Part shown: positions 1 through 8,954 of the stretch, piece by piece
How positions within the stretch are numbered: the stretch's first letter is position 1
How the letters are laid out: every line of letters begins with the position of its first letter
Made by a program: the position numbers and the translations under genes
Notes under the pieces: model-generated
Databases searched by the model: none
Seen by the model: the letters and a program-made list of their open reading frames with translations, nothing else
What the model was told of the DNA's origin: nothing
Source of the DNA: a virus
Length of the DNA: 56,837 nucleotides
Strand: one strand, 5' to 3'
IMG/VR virus record: IMGVR_UViG_3300042549_007930
Location: 1 to 56,837 of that record

Positions 1-393
1 AAACAATGTTTTAAATTTATACCTGAGAAATATAAATCAGTAATAATCCATGATTGTGATGTTATAATAGATTCTGAAGTATTAAATAAACTTCAACATA
101 ATAGTTTAGCTATAACTAATTATAAATTAGATGGATTAAAATATGGTTTTATAGAGTTAGATCAAAATTTTAAATATTTAAAAGGTAATGAAAAGGAAAC
201 TGAAACCGGGCATATATCAATTGGAGCCTATTCAGTTGAAGGAAAATTATTTTTTGATTACTTAAAAACTGCTACTGAAGAAAGTTTATTAGCTTATTAT
301 AATCAGGCAGAATGTGTAAATGTAGTTTACTCTAAAAAACATACTAATTTAGGTGATATTAACTCTTATATGGATAATTTATGGTTATTGTAG
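1..393 (+). CDS. Sugar-phosphate nucleotidyltransferase-like protein, C-terminal part
   Basis: Frame 1 is open from the window edge to a TAG at 391-393, so the 5' end is missing. The remaining 130 residues look like the second half of a GT-A-fold NTP transferase that makes NDP-sugars: a strand ending in HDCDVIID near the start (substrate/metal-binding region), then GHISIGAYSVEG followed by FFDYL, resembling the G-x-Y-x-F segment of such enzymes, and a C-terminal TNLGDINSY that resembles their closing D-x-G-x-x-x-x-Y segment. The next gene starts inside its end (ATG at 381). As first gene of the sugar operon it could supply the activated sugar. A glycosyltransferase of the same fold cannot be excluded. 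Confidence 0.6.
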   Translation, partial: KQCFKFIPEKYKSVIIHDCDVIIDSEVLNKLQHNSLAITNYKLDGLKYGFIELDQNFKYLKGNEKETETGHISIGAYSVEGKLFFDYLKTATEESLLAYYNQAECVNVVYSKKHTNLGDINSYMDNLWLL

Positions 394-1370
394 TAGACTT
401 TGATGGAACATTAGCGTTAGGAGATACAAGTAATATCCCAACAATGCATCCTAATCTTAAATTAATTACCCTTATTAATCAGATGTATAATGATGGTAAT
501 TATATAAAAATAGTAACAGCTCGAGGATGTAAATCTTGCTCCACTATTAAAGAAAGGGAAGACAAATATGGAAAAATTATAACTAATTGGTTAAACATTA
601 ATGGAGTAACCTATAATGAATTATCATTTAATAAAGAGTACGGAGATGCTTATATTGATGATAGAGGTTATAATATTAAAGATACAATCTATTATAACAA
701 ATTAGATTCTAAATTTACTAATAATAAAGTAAGACGAATTAATGATTGTGTAGTTAAGAAAAGTGACTCAACTATACAAGAAGTATCTTGGTATAATAAA
801 GCACTAGAAATAGGATTAGATATACCTTCAGTTTTAAGTTATGATAAGGATACTATAGCAACTAGTTTTATTGAAGGTTCTTCTTGTTATAATGTAGATT
901 TAATTCTTAATACTTTAAGAAAATTTAAAAATACTAAACCAACTAATAAAGTTAATTTTAATTCTTATATTGAAAGAATTGAAAATCATATCAAAAACAA
1001 TCCTTCAATAAAGTCTGGAAATAAATTAATTGATAAATTAAATTCAATTAACCCACCTAATACTTTCAATCATGGAGATTTCTCCACTCATAATCAAATT
1101 GAAAATGAGGGTAAATTATACCTAATAGATCCTATATATTCAGAAGATGTCTATCAATCCTATGTTATAGATGCTGCTAAACATTTATTTAGTGTTTTAT
1201 ATTATAATTTAGATGCTGACTTCTATAATATATGTTATAATGAGTATATAACTAAACTTGATATTAAAGAAGAAGAATTAAATATCTTAATAGCAAGTGA
1301 ATCAATCAGAGTATCTAATAGAAAAAAACAACTAATTGATGTTACTAATAATTTAATAGACATTTTATGA
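381..1370 (+). CDS. HAD phosphatase fused to an APH/choline-kinase-like phosphotransferase
   Basis: Two enzyme halves in one 329-residue chain. Residues 1-120 are HAD-like: DFDGTL at 6-11 (nucleophile Asp6, acid/base Asp8) and the acidic pair Asp93-Asp94 in YIDDRGYN. Residues about 126-329 look like an aminoglycoside/choline kinase: HGDFSTHN at 231-238 (catalytic Asp233, Asn238) and LIDP with the metal-binding Asp250. Known families: HAD enzymes usually remove phosphate from small metabolites, while APH/ChoK-like kinases phosphorylate sugars or amino alcohols. Inference: with the upstream nucleotidyltransferase this resembles a kinase-phosphatase-cytidylyltransferase set for activating a sugar or alcohol. 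The start overlaps the previous gene and the stop overlaps the next start (ATGA). Confidence 0.72.
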   Translation: MVIVVDFDGTLALGDTSNIPTMHPNLKLITLINQMYNDGNYIKIVTARGCKSCSTIKEREDKYGKIITNWLNINGVTYNELSFNKEYGDAYIDDRGYNIKDTIYYNKLDSKFTNNKVRRINDCVVKKSDSTIQEVSWYNKALEIGLDIPSVLSYDKDTIATSFIEGSSCYNVDLILNTLRKFKNTKPTNKVNFNSYIERIENHIKNNPSIKSGNKLIDKLNSINPPNTFNHGDFSTHNQIENEGKLYLIDPIYSEDVYQSYVIDAAKHLFSVLYYNLDADFYNICYNEYITKLDIKEEELNILIASESIRVSNRKKQLIDVTNNLIDIL

Positions 1371-2440
1371 AAATAATAGATGTAAATATACCTGATTTAA
1401 CTCACCCTCATAGACATTATTGTTTCTTTTTAGAGGATACTTTAATACAGCATAAAGATCCTATTATAGAAAAGGGTATAGGGCAAGGATGGATGAAATT
1501 AATTCATAATAATGTTGAATTAGATTTAGATCAAAAAGATTATGGTAAAATGGGACATAAAACTTTACCTATTATAAATCATAATATTGATATGATACAT
1601 GATGAGATCATAACTGAAGATTTATTTTTACTTTATGACCCAGCTGGATTAAATTATGCTCATTTCTTTTTTGATTTGTTTGGAAAGGTACTTTATTATG
1701 ATGAATTAATAAAAAATAATCCTAATATAGTTTTAGGTATCCCAGAAGATTTTTATCAAACTGAGGGTAATAATACTTTTATAAAACAATGGTTAGATTT
1801 ATATTATGAGGGTAAAGATATAAAAATAATTGTATTAAAAAAAGATATTAAGTACTTGGTATCTAAATTAATTATACCTAATATATTGTATGGTTTCCCT
1901 GAGGGTAATGGAGACAATTATATAATAGATAAAATAATAGAAACTGTAACTAAAGTACCATCATTAACACCTGTTAAAAATGGATGTTACATTTCAAGGC
2001 AAGACACTATTAAAAGAGGATGGTACCATAAAAGAGATTTAGTTAATGAATTAGAATTTATTGATAAGGTAAAAACTGAACTTGACTATGATATAATTGA
2101 ATTAATGGATTATGATTTAAAAGGAAAAATACAAATATTTAAATCATACAAAAATATAATTCAACAAAACAGTGCTTCTAATATTAATATATTATTTTCA
2201 GATAAAAATAACACTAATATAATTTTAACTAATCCTAGAATGGGTGAATGGTTAAATTACAAATTATCACAATTTTCAAATAAATCTAAAACTAATTTAA
2301 TAGTATTAAATGGTGTGGGTAGTTATTTAACTGAAGAATTAGATCCTAATCAAGTTGATAAAGGAAATTATCCATGGGAACTAGATAATATAGATGGTAT
2401 TATAGAGGTATTAAAACAAATTGATAAAGGAGAAATATAA
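1367..2440 (+). CDS. GT61-like (DUF563) glycosyltransferase
   Basis: The 357-residue protein has the outline of family GT61: an N-terminal NYAHFFFDLFGKVLYYDEL segment (family N-x-x-H-x-x-x-D), a central ISRQDT followed by RDLVNELEFI (family R-x-x-x-x-R-x-x-x-N-E), and EIIL-type strands leading to QQNSASNINILFS, where the family normally has H-G-A-x-x-x-N-x-x-F. The usual HGA is replaced by NSA, so activity is uncertain. It probably adds a sugar to the glycan made by this operon. ATG 1367 overlaps the preceding TGA by 4 nt, indicating translational coupling. Confidence 0.6.
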   Translation: MKIIDVNIPDLTHPHRHYCFFLEDTLIQHKDPIIEKGIGQGWMKLIHNNVELDLDQKDYGKMGHKTLPIINHNIDMIHDEIITEDLFLLYDPAGLNYAHFFFDLFGKVLYYDELIKNNPNIVLGIPEDFYQTEGNNTFIKQWLDLYYEGKDIKIIVLKKDIKYLVSKLIIPNILYGFPEGNGDNYIIDKIIETVTKVPSLTPVKNGCYISRQDTIKRGWYHKRDLVNELEFIDKVKTELDYDIIELMDYDLKGKIQIFKSYKNIIQQNSASNINILFSDKNNTNIILTNPRMGEWLNYKLSQFSNKSKTNLIVLNGVGSYLTEELDPNQVDKGNYPWELDNIDGIIEVLKQIDKGEI

Positions 2441-2451
2441 GATATTTTATT

Positions 2452-3594
2452 ATGATATTATTATTAAATACTATTTTTACAGAAGAATCACCTACCCCAC
2501 CTTATCCTAATGTTAATTTACAAAGAGTTTATTACAAATATGATAGAGGTAATTTACAAGACTATGATCAAATAGATATTTTTAAATACTCTTTATCAAG
2601 TTTATCAGTAGCTTATCCTTGGAGTAAAGTTATATTAAAAATAACTTTAGAAGGTAAATATAAAGACAGAAAACAAGAATTAGAAAATTACATTAAAAAT
2701 GAATTTAAAAATTTTAATCTAATTCTAGAATGGGAGAGAAATGGATACCAGCAAGACTGGATAGAAACTTATAAAATTTTAGATGATGATCTAATATGGT
2801 TCTGCTGTAATCATGATCATATTTTTATAGATTCAGATACTGAGCATTTAAAAAATTTAATTGAATGTATTAAAAAAGATAGTAATTATCCTTTAGTTAC
2901 AAGTGGTTTTTCACATTTTCCTGAATGTATTAGAATGGCTAAATCTGGTTTACATTTAGCCCCTAAAGATCCTACATCATATAAAATTGAAGATAGATGT
3001 ATAACTCTAGATTCAACAGTACATGATAGTATACAAATAATAACTAAACAGGTATATTATGAATGGTGGTGTAAACATGATCTTAAAGGAGGATACTTTC
3101 CACGACCTGACTCACATTGGACAATCTCTATAGGATGGGTAATACCAGTTCCTCAAATACGATTTTTTATCCCATTTAAAGAGTTAGTTAGACATTTTGA
3201 TGGATATGGTCACTCTCAAATTTCAAATTATAATTGCCCCGCTTTAGATATTCCTCCTGGATTTTTTGAAAATGATATGAAAATAAGATATGGGTATGAT
3301 GATTATAAAGAAGGTTGGATTAATATAAATCCAAAAAATGAAAATTATTATGCTCATGATAAATCAGGAACTGACTATAAATTTGAAATAGATAGTTTAC
3401 CTTTATTCTGGAAAGATAGAATATCAATTACAGATATTAATCCTAATATTGATAAAGAAGAAATGATACAATATTATTTAAAATCTATACTTGATATAAT
3501 TTATACTTCAAATGAGTGGGAGATAGATGAAGAAGTAGAAAATAAAATAATTAATGAGTATTTAAAATCATACTCTTATGAGCTTTTAAATTAA
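2452..3594 (+). CDS. Glycosyltransferase-like protein, family not recognised
   Basis: The 380-residue protein begins with a hydrophobic strand (MILLLNTIF) and has a centre reading DDDLIWFCCNHDHIFID, resembling the D-x-D/acidic nucleotide-sugar site of GT-A folds where a strand ends in acidic residues. It also has conserved-looking aromatic and His clusters (EWWCKHD, RPDSHWTISIGW). No signal peptide or membrane segment is visible. It sits between a GT61-like protein and the RfbH-like gene, so transfer or decoration of a sugar is the simplest idea. The fold call rests on one motif. Confidence 0.45.
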   Translation: MILLLNTIFTEESPTPPYPNVNLQRVYYKYDRGNLQDYDQIDIFKYSLSSLSVAYPWSKVILKITLEGKYKDRKQELENYIKNEFKNFNLILEWERNGYQQDWIETYKILDDDLIWFCCNHDHIFIDSDTEHLKNLIECIKKDSNYPLVTSGFSHFPECIRMAKSGLHLAPKDPTSYKIEDRCITLDSTVHDSIQIITKQVYYEWWCKHDLKGGYFPRPDSHWTISIGWVIPVPQIRFFIPFKELVRHFDGYGHSQISNYNCPALDIPPGFFENDMKIRYGYDDYKEGWININPKNENYYAHDKSGTDYKFEIDSLPLFWKDRISITDINPNIDKEEMIQYYLKSILDIIYTSNEWEIDEEVENKIINEYLKSYSYELLN

Positions 3595-3605
3595 TTTATA
3601 AGATA

Positions 3606-3635
3606 TTTGGATACTCAAATTTCTTTTATTACATT
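3606..3635 (+). promoter_or_regulatory. Degenerate host-type promoter before the RfbH-like gene
   Basis: TTTGGAT, 15 nt, then ATTACATTAAAT matches the spacing of the promoter family found at 16-32 kb, but the -7 box is weak. It lies in the largest gap of the sugar operon (58 nt), 47 nt before ATG 3653. Confidence 0.4.
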
Positions 3636-3652
3636 AAATAAAAATTAGTTAC

Positions 3653-4963
3653 ATGGATAATATTTTAAGTTTAGTACAGGAGTACATTACAAAAAAAGAC
3701 AGTGAAAAGAAATGGGTCGCAGGAGAGGACTTAGTCCAATATGCTGGACCTTACTTTGATGGTCAAGAAGCTCAAGCGGTTGTTAAAACTATGCTTGAGG
3801 GTTGGTTAGTATTAGGAAAAGAAGGAGCAATGTTTGAAAGACGCTTCCCTAAAAAATTAGGACACAAGACAGGAGTTATTGTTAATAGTGGTTCAAGTGC
3901 TAACTTATTAATGATGTTAGCTTTAACATCTAAAAGAGGAATGAATTTACCTAAGGGTACAAAAGTAATTACTCCAATAGCTGGATTCCCAGCAACACTT
4001 AGTCCTGCTATCCAAGTAGGCTTTACACCTATATTTGTTGATATTGAATTAGAATCTTTAAATTTAGATTTAGATCAAGTAGAACAAGCATGTATTGATC
4101 ATCCAGATGCTAAAATCATTACATTTGCACATGTATTAGGTAATCCACCTAACATGGATCGATTAATGGAAATTATAAATAAATATGACTTAATTTTATT
4201 AGAAGACTGTTGTGACGCGTTAGGAACAACTTATGATGGTAAAATGTTAGGTTCATTTGGTAAAATGGCTTCATGTTCATTCTATCCAGCACATCATATT
4301 ACAATGGGTGAAGGAGGATTTGTAGCATGTAGTGATCCTCAATTGGAAAAAATCTTAAGAAGTTTTAGAGACTGGGGTAGAGGATGTTACTGTCAAGGTA
4401 AAGCAAATGCTTTAGAATGTGGTTCATGTGGAATTAGATTTAGTAACTGGTTACCAAGTTTACCTAATGAGATATTTGATCACAAATACACTTACGAAGA
4501 GATTGGTTACAATTTGAAACCAACTGAGTTACAAGCAGCAATGGGTAATATTCAGTTAGGTAAATTAGAAGAAATTGGAGTACTAAGAAGAAGAAACCAT
4601 AAAGCAATTGTTGACATCTTTAAAAAATATGAAGATAAATTTATATTACCTAAAGCAACAGATAAATCAGACCCAGATTGGTTTGCAGTTGCATTAACAG
4701 TTAGAGATGGAATGGATTTCACAAGAGCTGAATTTTGTCAGTACTTAGAAAAAAATAAGATTCAAACAAGACCTTATTTCGCAGGTAACATTATGTTGCA
4801 ACCAGGATACTCTCACTTAATTGATTCAAAAGAAGTAATTGAAAAATATCCAGTATCAAGAAAAGTAACAACTGATACATTTTTCTTAGGATGTTCACCT
4901 GTAATTACCTTAGAACAAATTGATTATATAGAAACAATTGTAGATAAATTCTTTAATAATTAA
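3653..4963 (+). CDS. rfbH: RfbH/DdhC (E1)-type NDP-4-keto-6-deoxyglucose 3-dehydrase
   Basis: A 436-residue DegT/DnrJ/EryC1/StrS-fold PLP enzyme. The PLP-lysine position is histidine (His214 in SFYPAHHITMGEGG), the mark of E1 dehydrases rather than aminotransferases. The [2Fe-2S] ligand pattern is present: Cys187, 57 residues, Cys245, 1 residue, Cys247, 8 residues, Cys256 (known E1: C-x57-C-x1-C-x7-C). Such enzymes remove the C3 hydroxyl of an NDP-4-keto-6-deoxyhexose on the way to 3,6-dideoxyhexoses and need an E3-type reductase, which is not in this window. The length fits the family. It has its own 58-nt upstream gap and looks codon-optimised compared with its neighbours, suggesting good expression. 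Confidence 0.88.
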   Translation: MDNILSLVQEYITKKDSEKKWVAGEDLVQYAGPYFDGQEAQAVVKTMLEGWLVLGKEGAMFERRFPKKLGHKTGVIVNSGSSANLLMMLALTSKRGMNLPKGTKVITPIAGFPATLSPAIQVGFTPIFVDIELESLNLDLDQVEQACIDHPDAKIITFAHVLGNPPNMDRLMEIINKYDLILLEDCCDALGTTYDGKMLGSFGKMASCSFYPAHHITMGEGGFVACSDPQLEKILRSFRDWGRGCYCQGKANALECGSCGIRFSNWLPSLPNEIFDHKYTYEEIGYNLKPTELQAAMGNIQLGKLEEIGVLRRRNHKAIVDIFKKYEDKFILPKATDKSDPDWFAVALTVRDGMDFTRAEFCQYLEKNKIQTRPYFAGNIMLQPGYSHLIDSKEVIEKYPVSRKVTTDTFFLGCSPVITLEQIDYIETIVDKFFNN

Positions 4964-4964
4964 T

Positions 4965-5897
4965 ATGGGCGATAAAAAAATAGGATGTTTTTTCCTTCAA
5001 ATTAGTAATGAGGAATATGATAATTATCAAAAAGATGATTTTTTAGCTCCTAATGCTATAAATAGTTTTAAAAAATGGCATCCCGAAGTTGATATACATC
5101 ATATCACTAATGATAATTTTGAATCATATTTAAAAGATTTAAATATAACTGATTATTATGATAATTTAGGTTTAGTTAGAATTCACCTTATTAGAGAATT
5201 AATAAGACAGAAAAAATATGATAAAATTATAATGTTGGGTGTAGATACCTTTACATGTTCATATTTAGATGAATTTATAAACAATGATACTGATGACTTA
5301 ATATGCTCATCTGGTCCTCCATATTTGTTTATAAAAACAGATTATTGGGCTCCTAAAAGTGTTCAATTTGAGCATAATGGTTTTATTTACAATGATGTAG
5401 ATTTTATTAATGCTGATGTAGTTTGTTTTAATAATTTATATGCAGCTGAAATGTTATATGACAAATCTATTGAATTTTGGACTGGCCATGCTGAACAGGG
5501 AGGTATGAATTACTTATATCAAAATCAAGACCAATTAAATATTAAAGTCAGTATTGTAGATTTTCCTTATAATAAAGCCAACTCATTATATAATGTTAGG
5601 TCTAAAGGAAGTGCTTGTGGTGGTGATCAAATGCGTCAAGGAAAATTATATAGTGGTAACTATAAAGATCCAAATAGTAGAGTTATAGGTGATGTTTATC
5701 CTACCTCAACTTACCAGGTAAGAGATAATAAATTATTTACTCCTGATAATAAACAAATAAAAGTATTTCATTACGCTGAAGCTTTAGGAGTTAAAACTAA
5801 AGAGGAATATAATGAGGCTATATATGAGATGAAAAATATATGGTTTAATAAAGAAACAAAAAAATTCTTAATAGAAGAATGTGATATGAATTTTTAA
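4965..5897 (+). CDS. Glycosyltransferase-like protein (GT-A, GT8-like layout)
   Basis: 310 residues. Residues around 75-100 read RIHLIRELIRQKKYDKIIMLGVDTFTCSYLDEF: a helix, a hydrophobic strand and an acidic residue, the layout of GT8-like enzymes where the strand ends in D-x-D (here only one Asp, VDT). A later FINADVVCFNN fits the acceptor-side strand of that fold, followed by EQGGMNYLYQNQ, like the D/E-Q-x-x-x-N helix of GT8/GT32 proteins. It starts 1 nt after the previous stop and ends 1 nt before the next start. Probable transferase for the operon's sugar. Confidence 0.55.
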   Translation: MGDKKIGCFFLQISNEEYDNYQKDDFLAPNAINSFKKWHPEVDIHHITNDNFESYLKDLNITDYYDNLGLVRIHLIRELIRQKKYDKIIMLGVDTFTCSYLDEFINNDTDDLICSSGPPYLFIKTDYWAPKSVQFEHNGFIYNDVDFINADVVCFNNLYAAEMLYDKSIEFWTGHAEQGGMNYLYQNQDQLNIKVSIVDFPYNKANSLYNVRSKGSACGGDQMRQGKLYSGNYKDPNSRVIGDVYPTSTYQVRDNKLFTPDNKQIKVFHYAEALGVKTKEEYNEAIYEMKNIWFNKETKKFLIEECDMNF

Positions 5898-5898
5898 T

Positions 5899-6855
5899 AT
5901 GAAAAAAGTAGTATACGTAACAGGTTGCTTAGGGTTTATAGGATCTTATGTAACAAGAGAATGCTTAAAAAAAGGATGGTATGTTAAAGGAGTTGACAAA
6001 ATGACTTACGCTGCCAATAAAGAATTACTACATCAGTTTAGAGAATATGATAATTTCTCATTTGTAGATTGTGATATAAACGACTTAAAATTTTTATATG
6101 ATTGTGATTATATAATTAATACTGCCGCTGAGACTCACGTTGGTAATTCCATAGTTAACAGTGATGAATTTGTATCTTCAAATATAAATGGGGTACATAA
6201 CTTACTTGAGTTAATAAAAAACCATAGAGGAGAAAATACATCTAAACCTATTTTACTTCATTTCAGTACAGATGAAGTATATGGAGATATTGAAGAAGGA
6301 GAACATATTGAAACAGATTTACTTAAACCTTCTAATCCATACTCAGCTACTAAAGCAGCAGCTGATATGTTAATAACAGCTTGGGGTAGAACTTATAATT
6401 TACCTTATATCATAATAAGACCCACAAACAATTATGGTGTAGGTCAATATGTTGAAAAATTAATCCCTAAATCACTTAAGTATTTAAAATTAGGTAAAAA
6501 AATACCTTTACATAATAATGGTACTCCAATTAGAAATTGGCTACATGCTCAAGACACAGCTAACGCTGTTATTAAAATAATTGAATCGGGAGTACAAAAT
6601 GAAATTTATAACATTTGTGGAGGGTTTGAACAGAGTAATTTGGATACTGTAAAAAAATTACTTACATTATATAATAATGATCAAGTTTATATTTTAGAGG
6701 ATTTTATAGACTTCTCATGTAATAGACAAGGTCAAGATGTTAGATATGCTTTAAATGATGATAAATTAAGAGCATTAGGATGGAAACCTGAAATGAATTT
6801 TGAAATAGAATTAAAATCAATAGTAGAATATTATAAAAATAAATTTATATGGTAA
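5899..6855 (+). CDS. NDP-glucose 4,6-dehydratase-like extended SDR
   Basis: 318 residues, RmlB-like. The Rossmann motif is TGCLGFIGS (9-17), then VDKMTYAAN, AAETHV, the active-site segment HFSTDEVYGD (Thr-Asp-Glu), PYSATKAAAD (Tyr-x-x-x-Lys), RPTNNYG...EKLIP and RNWLH. In known enzymes this set converts dTDP- or CDP-glucose to the 4-keto-6-deoxy sugar, which is the substrate class of the adjacent E1-like dehydrase. The motif wording is closer to dTDP-glucose 4,6-dehydratase (RmlB) than to the CDP enzyme (RfbG), so the nucleotide is uncertain. It is slightly shorter than typical RmlB (about 350). Confidence 0.82.
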   Translation: MKKVVYVTGCLGFIGSYVTRECLKKGWYVKGVDKMTYAANKELLHQFREYDNFSFVDCDINDLKFLYDCDYIINTAAETHVGNSIVNSDEFVSSNINGVHNLLELIKNHRGENTSKPILLHFSTDEVYGDIEEGEHIETDLLKPSNPYSATKAAADMLITAWGRTYNLPYIIIRPTNNYGVGQYVEKLIPKSLKYLKLGKKIPLHNNGTPIRNWLHAQDTANAVIKIIESGVQNEIYNICGGFEQSNLDTVKKLLTLYNNDQVYILEDFIDFSCNRQGQDVRYALNDDKLRALGWKPEMNFEIELKSIVEYYKNKFIW

Positions 6856-7514
6856 AAACATTAGACGAGTTAGCGATACAGTACGAAACAGATAAAGCTA
6901 CAATTTATCCTAGATCTAGTGTTCATGGGTATGCTCCAATCTATGATAAATTATTAACTCCTTTAAGAGATAAGCCTATAAAAATGTTAGAGGTAGGAGT
7001 GTGTATGGAGGGATCAGAAGGAGGTCATTCAATATTAATGTGGAATGATTATTTTACTAAAGCTCATATTCATACTTTTGATATTGTTGATATGTCTTCA
7101 AAATTATGTATAACTGAAAATGATAATGTTTTCTTTTATCAAGGGGATCAAAGTAATAGAGAACATATGAAAAATATGTACCAGGAATATGGTAGCACTG
7201 AATTTGATTTTATTTTAGAAGACGGTTCACATGAACATAACCATCAAATGATCTCTTTAGGTTATTTATTTAAATATGTTAAGTCAGGAGGATATTACAT
7301 ATTAGAAGATATGTCAATACCAGAACAAGTAGTATGTTGTATACGAAATGATGAGACTTATAAAATACTTCAACAGTTTAAAGAAACAGGTAAAATTGTT
7401 TCTGAACATTTATTATCTGAAGAAATAGACTATTTGGAAAAAAATATTAAAAGTATAGAAATACATCATGATATTCAAAACGCTTACGCAGTTGCAATTA
7501 TAACTAAAAAATAA
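6849..7514 (+). CDS. SAM-dependent sugar O-methyltransferase-like (TylF/MycE type)
   Basis: 221 residues with a class I methyltransferase core: LEVGVCMEGSEGGHSILMW (SAM-binding Gly loop), IHTFDI (acidic residue at the end of strand 2), FDFILEDGSHEHNHQMISLGYLFKYVKSGGYYILEDM (motif IV/V region). The EDGSHEHNHQ segment resembles the metal-binding D-x-S-H-x-x of TylF/MycE and cephalosporin-hydroxylase-related methyltransferases that act on sugars. It overlaps the dehydratase by 7 nt. Inferred role: methylating a hydroxyl of the deoxysugar. Confidence 0.7.
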   Translation: MVKTLDELAIQYETDKATIYPRSSVHGYAPIYDKLLTPLRDKPIKMLEVGVCMEGSEGGHSILMWNDYFTKAHIHTFDIVDMSSKLCITENDNVFFYQGDQSNREHMKNMYQEYGSTEFDFILEDGSHEHNHQMISLGYLFKYVKSGGYYILEDMSIPEQVVCCIRNDETYKILQQFKETGKIVSEHLLSEEIDYLEKNIKSIEIHHDIQNAYAVAIITKK

Positions 7515-7519
7515 TAAAC

Positions 7520-8317
7520 ATGAATACAAGAGAATCAAAATGTGTAAAAATCCTAACAGACCTTGTTGAAAATGAGGGGCTAGTAGGTATTAAAACTAGT
7601 TTCGAAGATGAAGGTGCTACCTTTAATGAAACAGTTAGACTTAAACAAGTATGTAATGAGGCTAAAGTCAAAATTACACTTAAAATAGGAGGGCCAGAAG
7701 CAATTAGAGATTTAAAAGACTCTACTATTATTGGAGTAAAAGGAATTGTTGCTCCTATGGTTGAATCAGAATTTGGTCTAGTAAAATTCTTACAAGCTAC
7801 TAAAACTCATATATCAGAAGATACTTTAAGTTCATTGCAATTGAATGTAAATCTAGAAACAATCACCGCTATGAATAACTCTGATAAAATATTATCCATT
7901 CCTGAAGTACAGGATTTATATGGAGTGACTGTAGGTAGAGTTGATTTAGTATCATCAATGGGTAAGGATAGATCTTATGTTAATAGTGAAGAGGTTTATA
8001 AATTAGCTAAACAAGTATTTACTAAAGCAAAATCTAAAGGACTTAAAGCTTGCTTAGGTGGAGCAGTATCTATTGAGTCATTAGACTTCCTTAAAAAATT
8101 ACACTCAGAAGGATTACTTGATAAATTTGAAACTAGATATTGTATTTTTGATCCATCAATATCATTAAAGAATTTATCTAGAGCATTAGCTAAAGCTCAA
8201 ATGTTTGAATACGAGTGGATGACTAGTAAACATGAATATTATACAGCTTTATCAAATCAAGATATTAAACGAATCAAAATGATTCAAGATCGTATCAACC
8301 AATCTTCTACATTTTAA
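7520..8317 (+). CDS. HpcH/HpaI aldolase/citrate-lyase-like protein
   Basis: 265 residues with the TIM-barrel wording of this family as found in polysaccharide loci: VGIKTSFEDEGATFNE at the N-terminus, VKITLKIGGPEAIRDL, GVKGIVAPMVESEFGLVKFL (the Glu-containing substrate/metal strand), LQLNVNLET, and LYGVTVGRVDLVSSMG. Family members join or split pyruvate-type 2-keto acids and aldehydes, or cleave CoA esters. Here it could build or trim a carbon branch, but the substrate is unknown. It is followed 1 nt later by the SDR gene. Confidence 0.6.
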   Translation: MNTRESKCVKILTDLVENEGLVGIKTSFEDEGATFNETVRLKQVCNEAKVKITLKIGGPEAIRDLKDSTIIGVKGIVAPMVESEFGLVKFLQATKTHISEDTLSSLQLNVNLETITAMNNSDKILSIPEVQDLYGVTVGRVDLVSSMGKDRSYVNSEEVYKLAKQVFTKAKSKGLKACLGGAVSIESLDFLKKLHSEGLLDKFETRYCIFDPSISLKNLSRALAKAQMFEYEWMTSKHEYYTALSNQDIKRIKMIQDRINQSSTF

Positions 8318-8318
8318 T

Positions 8319-8954
8319 ATGAAGGTACTAGTTACAGGAGGTTCTAGAGGTATAGGTAAAGCAATTGTGACTCTATTTAAAGAAAAAGGTCATGATGTGT
8401 ATTCTCCATCAAGAGAAGAATTAGACCTAACAAAGGACTTTACACTAGTAAAAACTAATTTTGATATTATTATTAATAATGCTGGGGTAAATCCTCTAAA
8501 ACATATTGAAGAAATAAATGATAATGAGGTGATGAAGGTAAATTACCAGTCACCTCTTTCAATTATTCAACAATGTCTTCCTTATATGCTAAATAAAGGT
8601 TATGGAAGAATATTAAACATAGGGAGTATTTGGATAGAATTAGCTAAACCTAAAAGATTAGCTTATAGTGCTAGTAAAAATGCTATACATGCCCTAACAA
8701 AATCAATTGTAGCTGAATATGGAGACCAAGGTATAATAGCTAATACTGTATCACCTGGATTCATAGGGACTGATTTAACCTATCAAAACAACTCAGAATT
8801 AGAGATACAAAACCTTACAAACCAAATACCTCTAAAAAGATTAGGCACACCAGAAGAAGTAGCGAAACTAGTTTACCAACTTACAATAGAAAATAATTTT
8901 ATAGCAGGACAAAATATAATAATAGACGGAGGATATTCATGTACAATACTATAA
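8319..8954 (+). CDS. Short-chain dehydrogenase/reductase
   Basis: 211-residue classical SDR with TGGSRGIG (NAD(P) binding, residues 6-13), NNAG, a catalytic Ser in ILNIGSIW, YSASK (Tyr-x-x-x-Lys), and VSPGFIGTDLT, ending with FIAGQNIIIDGGYS, the standard C-terminus. It is a little short for the family (about 245) but the core is complete. It probably reduces a keto group in the sugar pathway. Its end overlaps the next start by 16 nt. Confidence 0.85.
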   Translation: MKVLVTGGSRGIGKAIVTLFKEKGHDVYSPSREELDLTKDFTLVKTNFDIIINNAGVNPLKHIEEINDNEVMKVNYQSPLSIIQQCLPYMLNKGYGRILNIGSIWIELAKPKRLAYSASKNAIHALTKSIVAEYGDQGIIANTVSPGFIGTDLTYQNNSELEIQNLTNQIPLKRLGTPEEVAKLVYQLTIENNFIAGQNIIIDGGYSCTIL

